A stretch of DNA of 64,000 bases, taken from the NCBI GenBank assembly GCA_025361565.1, contig JANYKN010000081.1, positions 22,939 to 86,938 on the forward strand, written 5' to 3'. This DNA comes from Bacteroidota bacterium. Lineage in GTDB: Bacteria > Bacteroidota > Bacteroidia > Bacteroidales > NBLH01. Below, piece by piece: positions 9,495 to 19,559 of the stretch; the stretch's first letter is position 1, and each line of letters opens with the position of its first letter. The notes beneath the pieces were generated by a model. It ran no database searches. It was not told the DNA's origin and saw only the letters and a list, made by a program, of their open reading frames with translations. Position numbers and translations under genes: made by a program.

Positions 9495-10604
9495 ATGGAA
9501 AATGAACAAAAAAGCGGCTTTAAACAAGACGAAATAATATGTAACCAATGTGGAGCTAAATTGACATTCCTTCCTGGAACAAATAGTTTAAATTGCCAAT
9601 TTTGTGGCGCAATTAATGAAATAAAAATAAAATCAGATGAAGTAATTGAAGAAATTGATTATTTGACATTTATTTCTAATAAAGCTCAAGAAGCTGACAC
9701 TATTGATGTTCTGACGATTAAATGTGAAACTTGTGGAGCACAAACTACATTTGCAGAAAATATTGTAGCCCAAACCTGTGATTTCTGTGACAGTCCTTTG
9801 ATAGCAGCAAAAGGGCAAACTTCTAAAATTTTGGAACCTGCATCATTACTAACCTTCAAAGTGACTGAAAAAGAAGGCATAGACAAGTTTAAAACATGGC
9901 TTAAAAAGATCTGGTTTGCACCAAATGACTTAAAAAAATATGCTTATCAAAAAGACAAACTAAGGGGCATGTATCTGCCATATTGGACCTATGATTCAAA
10001 TACAGTCACTCATTATCGTGGCGAAAGGGGAGATGATTATGAAGAGCAAGAAGAATACACAAATGACAAAGGAGAACGTGCAACAAGAACCGTAACCAAA
10101 ACAAGATGGACTTCTACAAGTGGAACAGTAAGAGACCACTTTGATGATGTTTTAGTTGTAGCTAGCAAATCACTTCCTGAAAAACATGTATACAATTTGG
10201 AGCCATGGGACTTAAAGGATCTAACTACTTTTGACCAGAAATACCTGGCAGGTTTTAAAGCAGAAAGTTATGGCATTAATGTTCAGGAAGGATTTGAAAT
10301 TGCGAAAGATATCATGGAAGAAACTATAGACAATTCAATTTGTAGTGATATAGGTGGTGATCATCAACGCATTAATTCTAAAGATACTAATTATAATGAT
10401 ATCACTTTCAAACATATTTTGTTACCTATATGGTTAAGTGCTTATCGGTACAATAACAAAGTTTATCGCTTTATGATAAATGGGCGTACCGGAGAAGTAC
10501 AAGGAGAAAGACCATACAGTTGGATCAAAATAACATTTGCTGTTTTATCTGCAATTGCAGTAATTTCAACTATAATTTATTTGTATAATAAATACGGTGG
10601 ATAA
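9495..10604 (+). CDS. Zinc-ribbon protein with C-terminal membrane anchor
   Basis: A 369-aa protein. Two four-Cys zinc ribbons stand at the N terminus: CNQCGAKL...CQFC (about 15-37) and CETCGAQT...CDFC (about 78-97). A Tyr/Trp-rich middle follows (MYLPYWTYDSNT; KTRWTSTSGTV), and one membrane segment at about 345-364 precedes the C-terminal YNKYGG. Members are often misnamed PriA-like or 'superfamily II helicase', but there are no helicase motifs. The pairing with an SPFH gene resembles Bacillus ydjG/H-ydjI, where zinc-ribbon membrane proteins recruit the SPFH protein. No pspA homologue is present here. Function is inferred only. Confidence 0.8.
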   Translation: MENEQKSGFKQDEIICNQCGAKLTFLPGTNSLNCQFCGAINEIKIKSDEVIEEIDYLTFISNKAQEADTIDVLTIKCETCGAQTTFAENIVAQTCDFCDSPLIAAKGQTSKILEPASLLTFKVTEKEGIDKFKTWLKKIWFAPNDLKKYAYQKDKLRGMYLPYWTYDSNTVTHYRGERGDDYEEQEEYTNDKGERATRTVTKTRWTSTSGTVRDHFDDVLVVASKSLPEKHVYNLEPWDLKDLTTFDQKYLAGFKAESYGINVQEGFEIAKDIMEETIDNSICSDIGGDHQRINSKDTNYNDITFKHILLPIWLSAYRYNNKVYRFMINGRTGEVQGERPYSWIKITFAVLSAIAVISTIIYLYNKYGG

Positions 10605-10636
10605 AATTTCCTACTGATACTCCCATTTTGTTTTTC

Positions 10637-10677
10637 AAGCAGAATCTACATAATTCTAACTAGTTTCTGCTTTTTTT
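10637..10677 (+). terminator. Terminator after the zinc-ribbon gene
   Basis: The 8-bp stem AAGCAGAA/TTCTGCTT (10637-10644 with 10665-10672) has a 20-nt loop and runs into a T tract. It separates this gene from the convergent barrel gene. Confidence 0.65.
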
Positions 10678-10688
10678 AGTCCTTAAAT

Positions 10689-12584
10689 TTAATTCATAAA
10701 TCGCCAGGAAACCCCAAATCTAAAAGCGGTTGTATTAATCGGATAATTATTGGTATAATAATAGTATTTGTTCATAACAAATTGATTTGTGATATTTTCG
10801 AATTTAAAAAACATCAATACTGTTTTTATCCGCATATTCAAAAAAACATTAATTGTTGGATAATCTCCAGTTTCTCTAATTCTCTGTTGATAAAACTGCC
10901 CGCTGGCAGGCATATATCCAGGTGCGTAAAACCATGAGGTATAATAAAATTCGTAACCCAACTGTGATTCAATTCCGAATTTTTCAAGAAAATTCTGCAT
11001 ATCATAATATGCAGATTGATATACAGACCATTCAGGAATACTAATAACTGCATCTTTATTATTAAGTTTCTGGTAAACAATTTTATTAATTATTCTAAAA
11101 CCGCCCAATTTGAAGTCTTTTTGAAGTTTAATTGATCGAATTGTCAATAAATCTGAATATTGTTGTGGTAATGATTGGCTATCAAAATAAATATAATTCT
11201 GATCTATCCCATATGCTAATTCAAGGTTTAATCCTAATTGAGAAATATTGAAACCAACTTTCACCTCTGTATTAATTTTATCTTTAAATTGATTATTCCA
11301 TTTGAAATGGATTGAATTATAATTTTGCTCAAAAAGTAATGGTGCTGAATTAGAATGATTGATATTAATATAAAAATCAGTTTCTTGCTTTCCGATTCTC
11401 ACACCTTTATCAATTAACACATTACCATAATAAGAACCACTTTTAAATGCTTTTGTATTGCTTATTTTTGGATAATAAAATCCAACAACAGTAAATGCAA
11501 AATTCTTAGTCCTAGCATCTAGATTAGCAGATAATTTAATATTACTGTAGTGATCATATTTAAAAGTGGAATATATCGAATCTATCTGTGTAAATTTCAA
11601 TAATTCATGAGTAGCACCAATAGTAAGCCTACCTTTGAAGTTATCCTTCTTAATCTCTTTAAAAGTCCAGTAAAGGATATTTTCAAATTTATTTACACCA
11701 ACAGAATCTAATTTTCCGACAGTTGTAATGTAGGTGTTATTATAATAATTAAAATCCGTTGTATCTTCACCATATCTTCTGTAAGTTTTATCCAAACTAA
11801 TAATATGATTTAATCTACCTGCTTCTTTAAAATTTGTTTCAGTAGTAGTATCATCTATAACAATCTTCTCAGTAAAACCAAATCGATACTGTTGCGAAAC
11901 AAAAAAGCTTCGCTTATAATAAACTGATGCTGCAGTTGCTAACAATGGTTCCACCAATTCAGGGGTAGCACTGAGAGTGTCATTCACACCACCACTTTCT
12001 TCATTCCCAAACTTATTCCGGATGAATGCAGCGTGCATTGAATATTTCTCTCCATGGTAACTTGTGAAAAAATTCATAGAATGCTCGAAGGTTTTCGAAC
12101 GACGAATTTCACCTAATGATGAAATCAATTTATAATGAATACCAACATTCCAATATTTATTTATATTCTGAGTAAACAAAGCACTTAATTGATTTTCATT
12201 TCTTTTTTTTGTACCGGTTGCCCAACTAATATCAAAAAATGGTTTCTTCGCATGATAAAATATTGCATTTTCTTTAGTGAATGTATATGGGTAATAAAGT
12301 CTATCGAATACGAAATCCGATTGACCAACTGGGATTTCAGAAATAAAAATATTCGATTGCCATGGACTACCAAGATTTCCTAAATAGCTATAACAAATAC
12401 TTTGCTTTTCAATGGGATTAAAAATCTGGAAATAATTAACTACAGTATCAAAAGCAATAGGTTCTTCAAGAAAACCATCTACTAGTTTCCAAGCATGTAA
12501 TTCGTTTTTTATTGTATCAGATGGCAAGGCAAATGACAAATAGTAACAAGCGATAAGAAAAAAAGTTATTATATACTTTTTCAT
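10689..12584 (-). CDS. Putative outer-membrane porin (Porin_10-like)
   Basis: A 631-aa exported protein. It has a signal peptide (residues 1-19, MKKYIITFFLIACYYLSFA), and the body alternates polar and hydrophobic residues in Tyr/Phe-rich strands to the end. The C terminus FGVSWRFMN has the aromatic-ending final strand expected for insertion by the BAM complex. Length and composition fit the Bacteroidota 'putative porin' family (PF14121), whose substrate is unknown. It is a single-gene unit between two convergent/divergent neighbours. No plug domain or TonB box is seen, so it is unlikely to be a TonB-dependent receptor. Confidence 0.8.
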   Translation of the reverse strand: MKKYIITFFLIACYYLSFALPSDTIKNELHAWKLVDGFLEEPIAFDTVVNYFQIFNPIEKQSICYSYLGNLGSPWQSNIFISEIPVGQSDFVFDRLYYPYTFTKENAIFYHAKKPFFDISWATGTKKRNENQLSALFTQNINKYWNVGIHYKLISSLGEIRRSKTFEHSMNFFTSYHGEKYSMHAAFIRNKFGNEESGGVNDTLSATPELVEPLLATAASVYYKRSFFVSQQYRFGFTEKIVIDDTTTETNFKEAGRLNHIISLDKTYRRYGEDTTDFNYYNNTYITTVGKLDSVGVNKFENILYWTFKEIKKDNFKGRLTIGATHELLKFTQIDSIYSTFKYDHYSNIKLSANLDARTKNFAFTVVGFYYPKISNTKAFKSGSYYGNVLIDKGVRIGKQETDFYININHSNSAPLLFEQNYNSIHFKWNNQFKDKINTEVKVGFNISQLGLNLELAYGIDQNYIYFDSQSLPQQYSDLLTIRSIKLQKDFKLGGFRIINKIVYQKLNNKDAVISIPEWSVYQSAYYDMQNFLEKFGIESQLGYEFYYTSWFYAPGYMPASGQFYQQRIRETGDYPTINVFLNMRIKTVLMFFKFENITNQFVMNKYYYYTNNYPINTTAFRFGVSWRFMN

Positions 12585-12847
12585 TTATTTTTCAATTTGA
12601 TAAATATATTTCTGGAATTATTAAATGGTATTGGACTTAAAATTATAATTGTTTTGAATTATGAAATGTATAAAATTATAATCAAAATGTAAAATCAGTT
12701 GATTCAGAGAAATAAATAACAAAAAATAATTCAAGCATCATCCCTCAGTATTATATGTACATAAGTATGTAAGTGGCCAAGATTTACAAATAAGTATTCA
12801 TGATGAAAACTTTTTTCCGACAAATCTAAACAAGTTAACTCAATTAA

Positions 12848-12876
12848 CAAAAAAGGCTGCCCATATAGGCAGCCTT
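12848..12876 (-). terminator. Terminator of the ribosomal-protein operon
   Basis: On the minus strand, the perfect 9-bp stem AAGGCTGCC/GGCAGCCTT with a 6-nt loop is followed by TTTTTTG. It lies about 30 nt after the rplQ stop and ends the long str-S10-spc-alpha transcript. Confidence 0.9.
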
Positions 12877-12905
12877 CATAATAAAAATTATTTTGTTAAG
12901 AATTA

Positions 12906-13439
12906 TTATTCTTTGGTGTTCAAGTCCTTATCAACTTCTTTTTCTTCTTTAACTTCAGCTTTTTTAACAGCACTTTTAACCTTATCTTTAACCTCTGCAG
13001 TTTCAGTTACTGTAGCCTTTTTCTTTTTCGATCTTCTGCTGGTTGCTTTAGTTTTATCCTCTTTCTGAGAAAGCATATTTTCATTGTAATCCACCAATTC
13101 GATAAAACACATATCGGCACTATCCCCCAGACGTGTTCCAGTTTTTAATATTCTGGTATATCCTCCAGGACGTGTCCCAATTTTTTGAGAAACTTCTCTA
13201 AATAACTCGGTTACAGCCTCCTTATTTTTCAGATAACTAAACACAGTTCTTCTAGAATGGGTTGAGTCATCTTTTGATTTGGTAATCAATGGTTCTACAT
13301 ATATCCTGAGCGCTTTGGCTTTAGCCAAAGTAGTTTCAATTCTCTTATGCATGATCAGGGATGCAGCCATATTCGAAAGCATTGCTTTTCTATGCTCGCT
13401 TTTTCTACCTAAATGATTGAATTTTTTATTATGTCTCAT
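12906..13439 (-). CDS. rplQ: 50S ribosomal protein L17
   Basis: A 177-aa bL17. The core (1-about 120) has [20 protein letters not shown] and the [12 protein letters not shown] motif. The last 55 residues are a Lys/Glu/Ala-rich tail ([20 protein letters not shown]) not found in the short E. coli form (127 aa); such tails are common in Bacteroidota. It sits by the peptide exit tunnel in the 50S subunit. It is the last gene of the operon, 5 nt after rpoA, as in other bacteria. Confidence 0.97.
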   Translation of the reverse strand: MRHNKKFNHLGRKSEHRKAMLSNMAASLIMHKRIETTLAKAKALRIYVEPLITKSKDDSTHSRRTVFSYLKNKEAVTELFREVSQKIGTRPGGYTRILKTGTRLGDSADMCFIELVDYNENMLSQKEDKTKATSRRSKKKKATVTETAEVKDKVKSAVKKAEVKEEKEVDKDLNTKE

Positions 13440-13444
13440 TCCGA

Positions 13445-14437
13445 TTATTCCTTGTCTAATTTATACTTACTAATATCCATTCCAAAATTCAGGTTCATTA
13501 CAGAAAGTAAATCATCCAACTCTGTTAATGATTTTTTTCCAAAATTTCTGAATTTCAATAAATCGTTTTTGTTAAATACAACTAAATCTCCAAGTGTTTC
13601 CACATCAGCAGCTTTAAGACAATTTAAAGCTCTAACAGATAAATCCATGTCAACCAATTTGGTTTTTAACATTTGTCGCATATGAAGAACTTCTTCATCA
13701 AATTCTTCATTTTCATAATTTTCTTCAGAGTCAATTGTGATTTTTTCATCAGAAAACAACATGAAATGATAAATTAGAATTTTTGCTGCTTCTTTAAGTG
13801 CATCTTTTGGATGTATTGAACCATCACTTTGAATTTCAATTACTAGTTTTTCAAAGTCTGTTTTTTGTTCAACCCTGTAATTTTCAACAGAGTACTTCAC
13901 ATTTTTAATTGGTGTAAAAATTGAATCTATTGCAATAACTCCTAATTCAGAATCATTCTTCTTATTTTCTTCAGCAGGTACATATCCCCTGCCTTTATCA
14001 ATAGTCAAAGTCATTTGAAACTTAACATCAGATTCTAATCTGCAAATTACTAAATTAGGATTTAGAATCTGAAAATTTGTTAAAAATCTGTTTATATCTC
14101 CTGCTTTGATAACCTCTTGTCCTGAAATAGTCATCGATACCACCTCGTGGTTCTCTCCTTCAACTTTTTGCTTTAATCTAATCTGCTTTAAATTGAGGAT
14201 AATTTCTGTAATATCTTCAATTACGCCAGTAAGTGTAGAAAATTCATGATCAACTCCTTCAATTTTTACGGAAGTTATGGCAAATCCTTCCAGTGAAGAA
14301 AGCAAAATCCTTCTTAAAGCATTACCAATTGTAATTCCGTAACCAGGTTCAAGCGGTCTGAATTCAAATGATCCAAATGTTTCATTTGCATCCAGCATGA
14401 TTACCTTATCCGGTTTCTGAAAAGCTAAAATTGCCAT
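13445..14437 (-). CDS. rpoA: RNA polymerase alpha subunit
   Basis: 330 aa, full length. The N-terminal domain (assembly and beta/beta' contacts) includes the conserved [20 protein letters not shown] and ITLEP-type [16 protein letters not shown] near the start. The C-terminal domain (about 255-320, [19 protein letters not shown]) carries the helix-hairpin-helix that binds UP elements and activators. It lies between rpsD and rplQ, the standard alpha-operon order. Confidence 0.98.
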   Translation of the reverse strand: MAILAFQKPDKVIMLDANETFGSFEFRPLEPGYGITIGNALRRILLSSLEGFAITSVKIEGVDHEFSTLTGVIEDITEIILNLKQIRLKQKVEGENHEVVSMTISGQEVIKAGDINRFLTNFQILNPNLVICRLESDVKFQMTLTIDKGRGYVPAEENKKNDSELGVIAIDSIFTPIKNVKYSVENYRVEQKTDFEKLVIEIQSDGSIHPKDALKEAAKILIYHFMLFSDEKITIDSEENYENEEFDEEVLHMRQMLKTKLVDMDLSVRALNCLKAADVETLGDLVVFNKNDLLKFRNFGKKSLTELDDLLSVMNLNFGMDISKYKLDKE

Positions 14438-14456
14438 ATATTACTTATTATTTTTA

Positions 14457-15065
14457 TTATTTAGAATAAAGTTCTACTATCAATTGTTCTTTAATATTTT
14501 CTGGAATATCAGAACGCTCAGGCATATTCAAAAATTTACCAGATAGTATATTCTTATCCCACTCGATCCATGAATATTGAATATGTCTTGAGGATGAAAG
14601 GGAATCAGTTATGGTTTCCAATGATTTTGATTTTTCCCTTATACTAATAATATCTCCTGGTTGAACAAGGTATGATGCAATGTTAACAAGGTCGCCATTT
14701 ACAGTAATATGTCGATGGGATACCAATTGACGGGCACCAGCACGGGTTGGCGAAAGTCCCATTCTATAAACTACATTATCTAATCGACTTTCAAGAAGTT
14801 GCAATAATACTTCACCCGTAATACCTTTGCTTCTTGAAGCTTTTGCAAATACATTTGCAAATTGTCTTTCTAAAACACCATAAGTATATTTTGCTTTTTG
14901 TTTTTCCTTCAATTGTAATGCATATTCAGAAAGCTTTCTTCTCCGTTTAGTTGCTCCATGCATTCCTGGGGGGTAATTCTTTTTTTCAAGGTATTTATCT
15001 GCACCGAAGATTGCTTCGCCAAATTTCCTTGAAATTCTCGTTTTTGGTCCAATATATCTTGCCAT
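14457..15065 (-). CDS. rpsD: 30S ribosomal protein S4
   Basis: 202-aa uS4. The N-terminal part has [11 protein letters not shown] and lacks the zinc-binding Cys set. The S4 RNA-binding domain (about 93-155) reads [20 protein letters not shown] then [10 protein letters not shown]. It binds 16S rRNA early in 30S assembly; in many bacteria S4 also represses the alpha operon, but I see no leader here to support that. Confidence 0.97.
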   Translation of the reverse strand: MARYIGPKTRISRKFGEAIFGADKYLEKKNYPPGMHGATKRRRKLSEYALQLKEKQKAKYTYGVLERQFANVFAKASRSKGITGEVLLQLLESRLDNVVYRMGLSPTRAGARQLVSHRHITVNGDLVNIASYLVQPGDIISIREKSKSLETITDSLSSSRHIQYSWIEWDKNILSGKFLNMPERSDIPENIKEQLIVELYSK

Positions 15066-15090
15066 TCGATTTTAAATCTAAAATTAATAA

Positions 15091-15480
15091 TTAAACTCTT
15101 CTTCTTTTAGGAGGTCTGCAACCATTATGTGGCATGGGAGTTACGTCCATAATTTCAGATACCTCAATACCATTACTACTAATAGATCTTATTGCAGATT
15201 CACGACCATTTCCTGGACCTTTTACAAAAACTTTAACTTTTCTTAATCCAAGATCATATGCAGTTTTCGAACATTCAGCTGCTGCAACTTGGGCAGCATA
15301 AGGTGTGTTTTTTTTTGACCCTCTAAATCCCATTTTTCCAGCTGATGCCCAAGATATTACTTGACCTTGATTATTAGTCAAGGAAACAATAATATTATTG
15401 AATGAAGAATGGATGTGCGCCTGACCAACCGCTTCAACTTTTACAACTCGCTTTTTAGAAACTTTTGTTTTCTTAGCCAT
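15091..15480 (-). CDS. rpsK: 30S ribosomal protein S11
   Basis: 129-aa uS11 with a basic N terminus, [15 protein letters not shown] and the C-terminal signature [18 protein letters not shown]. It forms part of the platform of the 30S subunit next to the mRNA exit. It lies 6 nt after rpsM. Confidence 0.97.
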   Translation of the reverse strand: MAKKTKVSKKRVVKVEAVGQAHIHSSFNNIIVSLTNNQGQVISWASAGKMGFRGSKKNTPYAAQVAAAECSKTAYDLGLRKVKVFVKGPGNGRESAIRSISSNGIEVSEIMDVTPMPHNGCRPPKRRRV

Positions 15481-15486
15481 ATTTAA

Positions 15487-15867
15487 TTATTTTTTAGTCG
15501 CTTTCTTCTTATTTGCGATAGTTTTTCTGCGTCCTTTTCTGGTACGTGCATTATTTTTTGTAGATTGGCCACGCAATGGTAAACCAACACGATGACGGAT
15601 ACCACGATAACATCCAATATCCATAAGTCTTTTGATGTTCATTTGAACTTCAGACTTTAGTTCACCTTCAATTTTGTATTCATCATTAATAATGTTCCTG
15701 ATTTCTGATTTTTGATCATCAGTCCAGTCTTTCACTTTAATATTCTTATCGATAGTGGCTTTTTCCAAAACCTTCCTAGCAATATTTCTACCTATACCAA
15801 AAATATAGGTTAGAGCAATTTCTCCGCGTTTATTATCCGGAATATCAACTCCTACTAATCTAGCCAT
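15487..15867 (-). CDS. rpsM: 30S ribosomal protein S13
   Basis: 126-aa uS13 in the 30S head, contacting the P-site tRNA and the 50S bridge. It shows [20 protein letters not shown], the H2TH region ([11 protein letters not shown]), and the signature [19 protein letters not shown] with a basic tail ending NKKKATKK. Confidence 0.97.
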   Translation of the reverse strand: MARLVGVDIPDNKRGEIALTYIFGIGRNIARKVLEKATIDKNIKVKDWTDDQKSEIRNIINDEYKIEGELKSEVQMNIKRLMDIGCYRGIRHRVGLPLRGQSTKNNARTRKGRRKTIANKKKATKK

Positions 15868-15894
15868 AAATGTCTATAAGATTAAATTTTAAAA

Positions 15895-16011
15895 TTATCC
15901 TTGACGCTGTTTAAATTTAGGATTTTTTTTGTTTATCACATAAATCCTACCTTTTCTTTTTACAATCTTACAATCAGCGGTACGCTTTCTAACAGATGTT
16001 CTTACTTTCAT
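15895..16011 (-). CDS. rpmJ: 50S ribosomal protein L36
   Basis: A 38-aa bL36 found by reading the gap between infA and rps[21 protein letters not shown], then [18 protein letters not shown]. Only one Cys remains of the C-C-C-H zinc set, so this is the zinc-independent (C-minus) form. It lies 11 nt after infA and 27 nt before rpsM, in the standard infA-rpmJ-rpsM order. Confidence 0.97.
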   Translation of the reverse strand: MKVRTSVRKRTADCKIVKRKGRIYVINKKNPKFKQRQG

Positions 16012-16022
16012 CTCAATAATTA

Positions 16023-16241
16023 TTATTTATATCTAAATGTAATTCTGCCTTTTGTCAAATCATATGGCGACATTTCAACTTTCACCTTATCTCCGGGAAG
16101 GATTTTTATATAATGCATTCTCATTTTACCTGAAATATGTGCAATTAAAACGTGTCCATTCTCAAGCTCAACTCTAAACATTGCATTTGACAATGCTTCT
16201 TTAATCACTCCATCCTGTTCAATAGATGCCTGTTTGGCCAT
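16023..16241 (-). CDS. infA: Translation initiation factor IF-1
   Basis: 72-aa single OB-fold protein ([48 protein letters not shown]). It occupies the ribosomal A site during initiation. It lies 3 nt after map in the Bacteroidota order secY-map-infA-rpmJ; no adk gene is present between secY and map. Confidence 0.97.
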   Translation of the reverse strand: MAKQASIEQDGVIKEALSNAMFRVELENGHVLIAHISGKMRMHYIKILPGDKVKVEMSPYDLTKGRITFRYK

Positions 16242-16244
16242 ATA

Positions 16245-17021
16245 TTATTTATTTTTTAAAACTTCTTCTACAAATTCAAATGAAGATAAAATGTCAGCCT
16301 TTCCATGATCTACTGCTATTGTATGTTCAAAATGAGCCGACGGCTTACCATCTTTTGTCCTTATAGTCCAACCGTCGTTGGCTTGAAATATTTCTTTTTT
16401 ACCCATATTAATCATGGGCTCAATTGCCAGAACAAGTCCTTTTTTTAAAACAAGTCCATTTCCTCTTTTTCCATAATTCGGAACTTCAGGTTTTTCATGC
16501 AATTTACGTCCAACTCCATGTCCTACCATTTCTCTAACTACAGAATACCCATGACTTTCGCAATGATTTTGGACAGCATAGCTAATATCGCCTAATCTAT
16601 TTCCTTCAATTGCTTTTTCAATCCCTTTATATAGAGCAGCTTTTGTTACTTCCAGTAATTTCTTTATTTCAGGATCCACTTCACCTATCATATAAGTATA
16701 AGCAGAATCACCGTAGTACTTATTCATTAAAACACCACAATCAACCGATACAATATCGCCTTCTTTCAATAGATATTCAGAAGGGATTCCATGAACTACA
16801 GTACTATTTACTGAAATACATAAAGTATTCGGGTAACCTTGATAACCTAAAAAACCGGGTATACCACCGTTGTCTTTAATGAATTCTTCAGCAATTTGAT
16901 CGAGTTTTTTGGTTGAGATTCCGGGACCAATAATGTTAGCTATTTCACCATGCGTTCTGGCTACAAGCATATTACTTTGTCGTAATAACTCAATCTCTTC
17001 GGCTGTTTTATAATAAATCAT
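16245..17021 (-). CDS. map: Methionine aminopeptidase, type I
   Basis: A 258-aa cytosolic enzyme that removes the initiator Met from nascent proteins. Metal ligands are visible in VSVDCGVLMNKYYGDSAYTY (two Asp), MVGHGVGRKLHE (His), AIEPMI (Glu) and FEHTIAV (Glu). The length fits the short type Ia form without an N-terminal extension. It is cotranscribed with secY (18 nt upstream) and infA. Confidence 0.97.
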   Translation of the reverse strand: MIYYKTAEEIELLRQSNMLVARTHGEIANIIGPGISTKKLDQIAEEFIKDNGGIPGFLGYQGYPNTLCISVNSTVVHGIPSEYLLKEGDIVSVDCGVLMNKYYGDSAYTYMIGEVDPEIKKLLEVTKAALYKGIEKAIEGNRLGDISYAVQNHCESHGYSVVREMVGHGVGRKLHEKPEVPNYGKRGNGLVLKKGLVLAIEPMINMGKKEIFQANDGWTIRTKDGKPSAHFEHTIAVDHGKADILSSFEFVEEVLKNK

Positions 17022-17039
17022 TAAACAAAGAACCTTTAA

Positions 17040-18374
17040 TTATACAGAAGAAACAGCGCCTGAACGGCCTTTTATTCTTCCTGATTTCATTAATCCATCA
17101 TAGTGACGCATTAATAAATGACTTTCAATTTGTTGTAGGGTGTCAAGTACTACCCCCACTAAGATTAACAATGAAGTACCTCCGAAAAAATGTGCGAATT
17201 GATTGTTAACTCCTGCTATCATCGCAAATGCAGGCATAATAGCCACTAGTGCAAGGAAAATAGACCCAGGCAAAGTAATTCGAGACATTACGGCATCAAG
17301 ATATTCAACAGTTTTTCTTCCGGGCTTTATACCTGGAATAAAACCACCATTCTTCTTCATATCGTCAGCCATTTGAGTAGGGTTAATAGTAATTGCTGTA
17401 TAGAAATATGTAAAAAGAACAACTAATCCACCAAATACTAAATTATACCAGAAACCAGTCATATCAGCAAATGCTGAAGCGATACCAGTAGTTGTCTCTG
17501 TATTAAATTTTGTAAGCATCAAGGGTATAAACATTAATGCTTGAGCAAAGATTATCGGCATTACACCAGCAGCATTTACTTTTAGGGGAATATATTGTCT
17601 AACTCCACCGTATTGCTTATTACCAACAATTCTTTTTGCATATTGAACAGGAATTCTTCTTGTTCCCTGAACCAACAATATTGTTGCAGTAAAGACAAAG
17701 AATAAAATCACAATTTCAACAAGAAATGCAACAAGACCTCCTCCTTGCTGTTCAATTCGTGAACCAAATTCAGCAAATATTGAAAAAGGTAATCTTGCTA
17801 TAATTCCAATCATGATTAATAGAGAAATACCATTCCCCACACCTTTATCAGTTATTTTTTCACCCAACCACATTACAAACATTGTACCTGCAACAAGTAT
17901 AACGACAGATGACAGCCAAAATATGGTACTATTGGAGACAATTGCTCCATGTGATTGAGCGTTAAGATTAGCCAGATACCCTGGGGCTTGCCCAGCTGTG
18001 ATTAAAACTGTTAAATATCGTGTTATCTGATTGATCTTTTTACGTCCACTTTCACCTTCTTTTTGTAGTCGTTGAAAATAGGGTATTGCCATTCCTAATA
18101 ACTGAATAACAATAGAGGCAGAAATATATGGCATAATTCCCAATGCAAATATTGAAGCATTAGAGAAAGCACCTCCTGAGAACATATTTAAAATTCCCAT
18201 AATTCCGCCTTCGGTCTGAGACCTAAGATTACCAAGTTGTAGAGGATCAACACCAGGTAAAACGATATGTGCGCCCAAACGGTATACAAGTACAAAACCG
18301 ATTGTTGCAAAGATCCGATTTCGCAGATCCTCAATTTTATAAATATTCCTTAATGTTTCGATTAATCCTTTCAT
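17040..18374 (-). CDS. secY: Protein translocase subunit SecY
   Basis: A 444-aa membrane channel of the Sec translocon with ten hydrophobic segments. Family motifs are TIGFVLVYRLGAHIVLPGVD, the GIMPYISASIVIQLL pore region and GRKTVEYLDAVMSRITLPGS. I start at the ATG at 18374 rather than the TTG one codon upstream. It lies 4 nt after rplO, as in the spc operon of most bacteria. All signal-peptide proteins in this window would use it. Confidence 0.97.
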   Translation of the reverse strand: MKGLIETLRNIYKIEDLRNRIFATIGFVLVYRLGAHIVLPGVDPLQLGNLRSQTEGGIMGILNMFSGGAFSNASIFALGIMPYISASIVIQLLGMAIPYFQRLQKEGESGRKKINQITRYLTVLITAGQAPGYLANLNAQSHGAIVSNSTIFWLSSVVILVAGTMFVMWLGEKITDKGVGNGISLLIMIGIIARLPFSIFAEFGSRIEQQGGGLVAFLVEIVILFFVFTATILLVQGTRRIPVQYAKRIVGNKQYGGVRQYIPLKVNAAGVMPIIFAQALMFIPLMLTKFNTETTTGIASAFADMTGFWYNLVFGGLVVLFTYFYTAITINPTQMADDMKKNGGFIPGIKPGRKTVEYLDAVMSRITLPGSIFLALVAIMPAFAMIAGVNNQFAHFFGGTSLLILVGVVLDTLQQIESHLLMRHYDGLMKSGRIKGRSGAVSSV

Positions 18375-18378
18375 CAAC

Positions 18379-18825
18379 TTAAATTTTTACAGCTGTTCCT
18401 TTAGCTAATTCAATTGCGGCAATGGCAGATTTTGAAAATGCATGTGCCTTAACTTCAATTTTCTTTGTTAGAGTGCCTTTACCTAATACTTTTACTAAAT
18501 CTTGTTTCTTAATCATACCTGCACTCACCATAACTTCGATACCAATGGAATCAAGTCCTTGTTTCTCGGCTAATTCTTGTATTATACCAATATTAATTGC
18601 CTTGTATTCTATCCGGTTAATATTTTTGAATCCAAATTTAGGAACCCTACGCTGTAAAGGCATTTGCCCACCTTCGAAACCAACTTTTTTTGAATATCCT
18701 GACCGGGATTTTTGTCCTTTATGCCCTCTAGTCGACGTACCACCTTTCCCAGAACCTTCACCCCGGGCAATTCGTTTACGCTGTTTAACTGAACCCTCAG
18801 CCGGTTTTAAATTACTTAAATCCAT
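18379..18825 (-). CDS. rplO: 50S ribosomal protein L15
   Basis: 148-aa uL15. It has the Gly/Arg-rich N terminus (GEGSGKGGTSTRGHKGQKSR) that threads into 23S rRNA, the motif GFEGGQMPLQRRVPKFGF and a globular C-terminal half ending AAIELAKGTAVKI. It is a late 50S assembly protein. Confidence 0.97.
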   Translation of the reverse strand: MDLSNLKPAEGSVKQRKRIARGEGSGKGGTSTRGHKGQKSRSGYSKKVGFEGGQMPLQRRVPKFGFKNINRIEYKAINIGIIQELAEKQGLDSIGIEVMVSAGMIKKQDLVKVLGKGTLTKKIEVKAHAFSKSAIAAIELAKGTAVKI

Positions 18826-18846
18826 GATAATTATAATTTATCTTTG

Positions 18847-19026
18847 TTATAATTTTTCAACAATTACTAAATGATTAACTTTGGCAATCATGCCCAATAT
18901 TTGGGCATTTTCTTCATGCTCAACAACGCCATTCATTTTCTTAATACCCAAAGCTTCAAGTGTTAATTTTTGTCTTTTGGTACTGCCTATTTTGCTCCTT
19001 ATTTGTTTTATTTTAAGCTTTGCCAT
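18847..19026 (-). CDS. rpmD: 50S ribosomal protein L30
   Basis: 59-aa uL30: AKLKIKQIRSKIGSTKRQ then LEALGIKKMNGVVEHEENAQ. The ATG at 19026 gives the usual MAKLKI start; the frame also opens two codons earlier with a TTG, which I reject. It lies between rpsE and rplO as expected. Confidence 0.95.
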   Translation of the reverse strand: MAKLKIKQIRSKIGSTKRQKLTLEALGIKKMNGVVEHEENAQILGMIAKVNHLVIVEKL

Positions 19027-19037
19027 TTCCAATTATA

Positions 19038-19553
19038 TTAACCGTTAAAAACTTTTTCCAGAGATACATTACGATGTTGAGCAACTGTCAAAGCATCCCG
19101 CATTTCAAGCAATGCATTCATTGTAGCTTTAACTAAGTTATGAGGATTTGAAGAACCTTTTGATTTAGCCAAAACATCAGTTACACCAACACTTTCTAAG
19201 ACTGCGCGCATCGCACCACCTGCTTTTACACCAGTTCCATGGGATGCTGGTTTCAAAAATACTTTTGCCCCGCAATATTTTGCTTCTTGCTCATGAGGTA
19301 TTGTACCTTTGTATACAGGAACTTTTACAAGATTCTTTTTAGCATCTTCAACTCCCTTTGCAATAGCAGTAGTTACTTCATTGGCTTTTCCTAAACCATA
19401 TCCAACAATTCCATTCTCATCACCAACAACTACAATAGCTGAAAAACTAAATGTTCGTCCACCTTTTGTAACTTTGGTAACTCTTTTTATTGCAACTAAA
19501 CGATCCTTTAGTTCTAAATCGCTGGTTCTAACTTTTCTAATATTTGTTGACAT
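19038..19553 (-). CDS. rpsE: 30S ribosomal protein S5
   Basis: 171-aa uS5 with the N-terminal double-stranded-RNA-binding-like fold ([36 protein letters not shown]) and the C-terminal domain ([19 protein letters not shown]). It acts in decoding fidelity at the mRNA entry channel. Confidence 0.97.
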   Translation of the reverse strand: MSTNIRKVRTSDLELKDRLVAIKRVTKVTKGGRTFSFSAIVVVGDENGIVGYGLGKANEVTTAIAKGVEDAKKNLVKVPVYKGTIPHEQEAKYCGAKVFLKPASHGTGVKAGGAMRAVLESVGVTDVLAKSKGSSNPHNLVKATMNALLEMRDALTVAQHRNVSLEKVFNG

Positions 19554-19559
19554 AAAGTT

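Noticed and set aside
9495..10604. PriA/helicase annotation for the zinc-ribbon protein
   Set aside because: No Walker A, Walker B or other helicase motif is present; only the zinc ribbons resemble part of PriA.
15901..16113. 70-codon plus-strand frame
   Set aside because: It is antisense to rpmJ and infA, which are certain.
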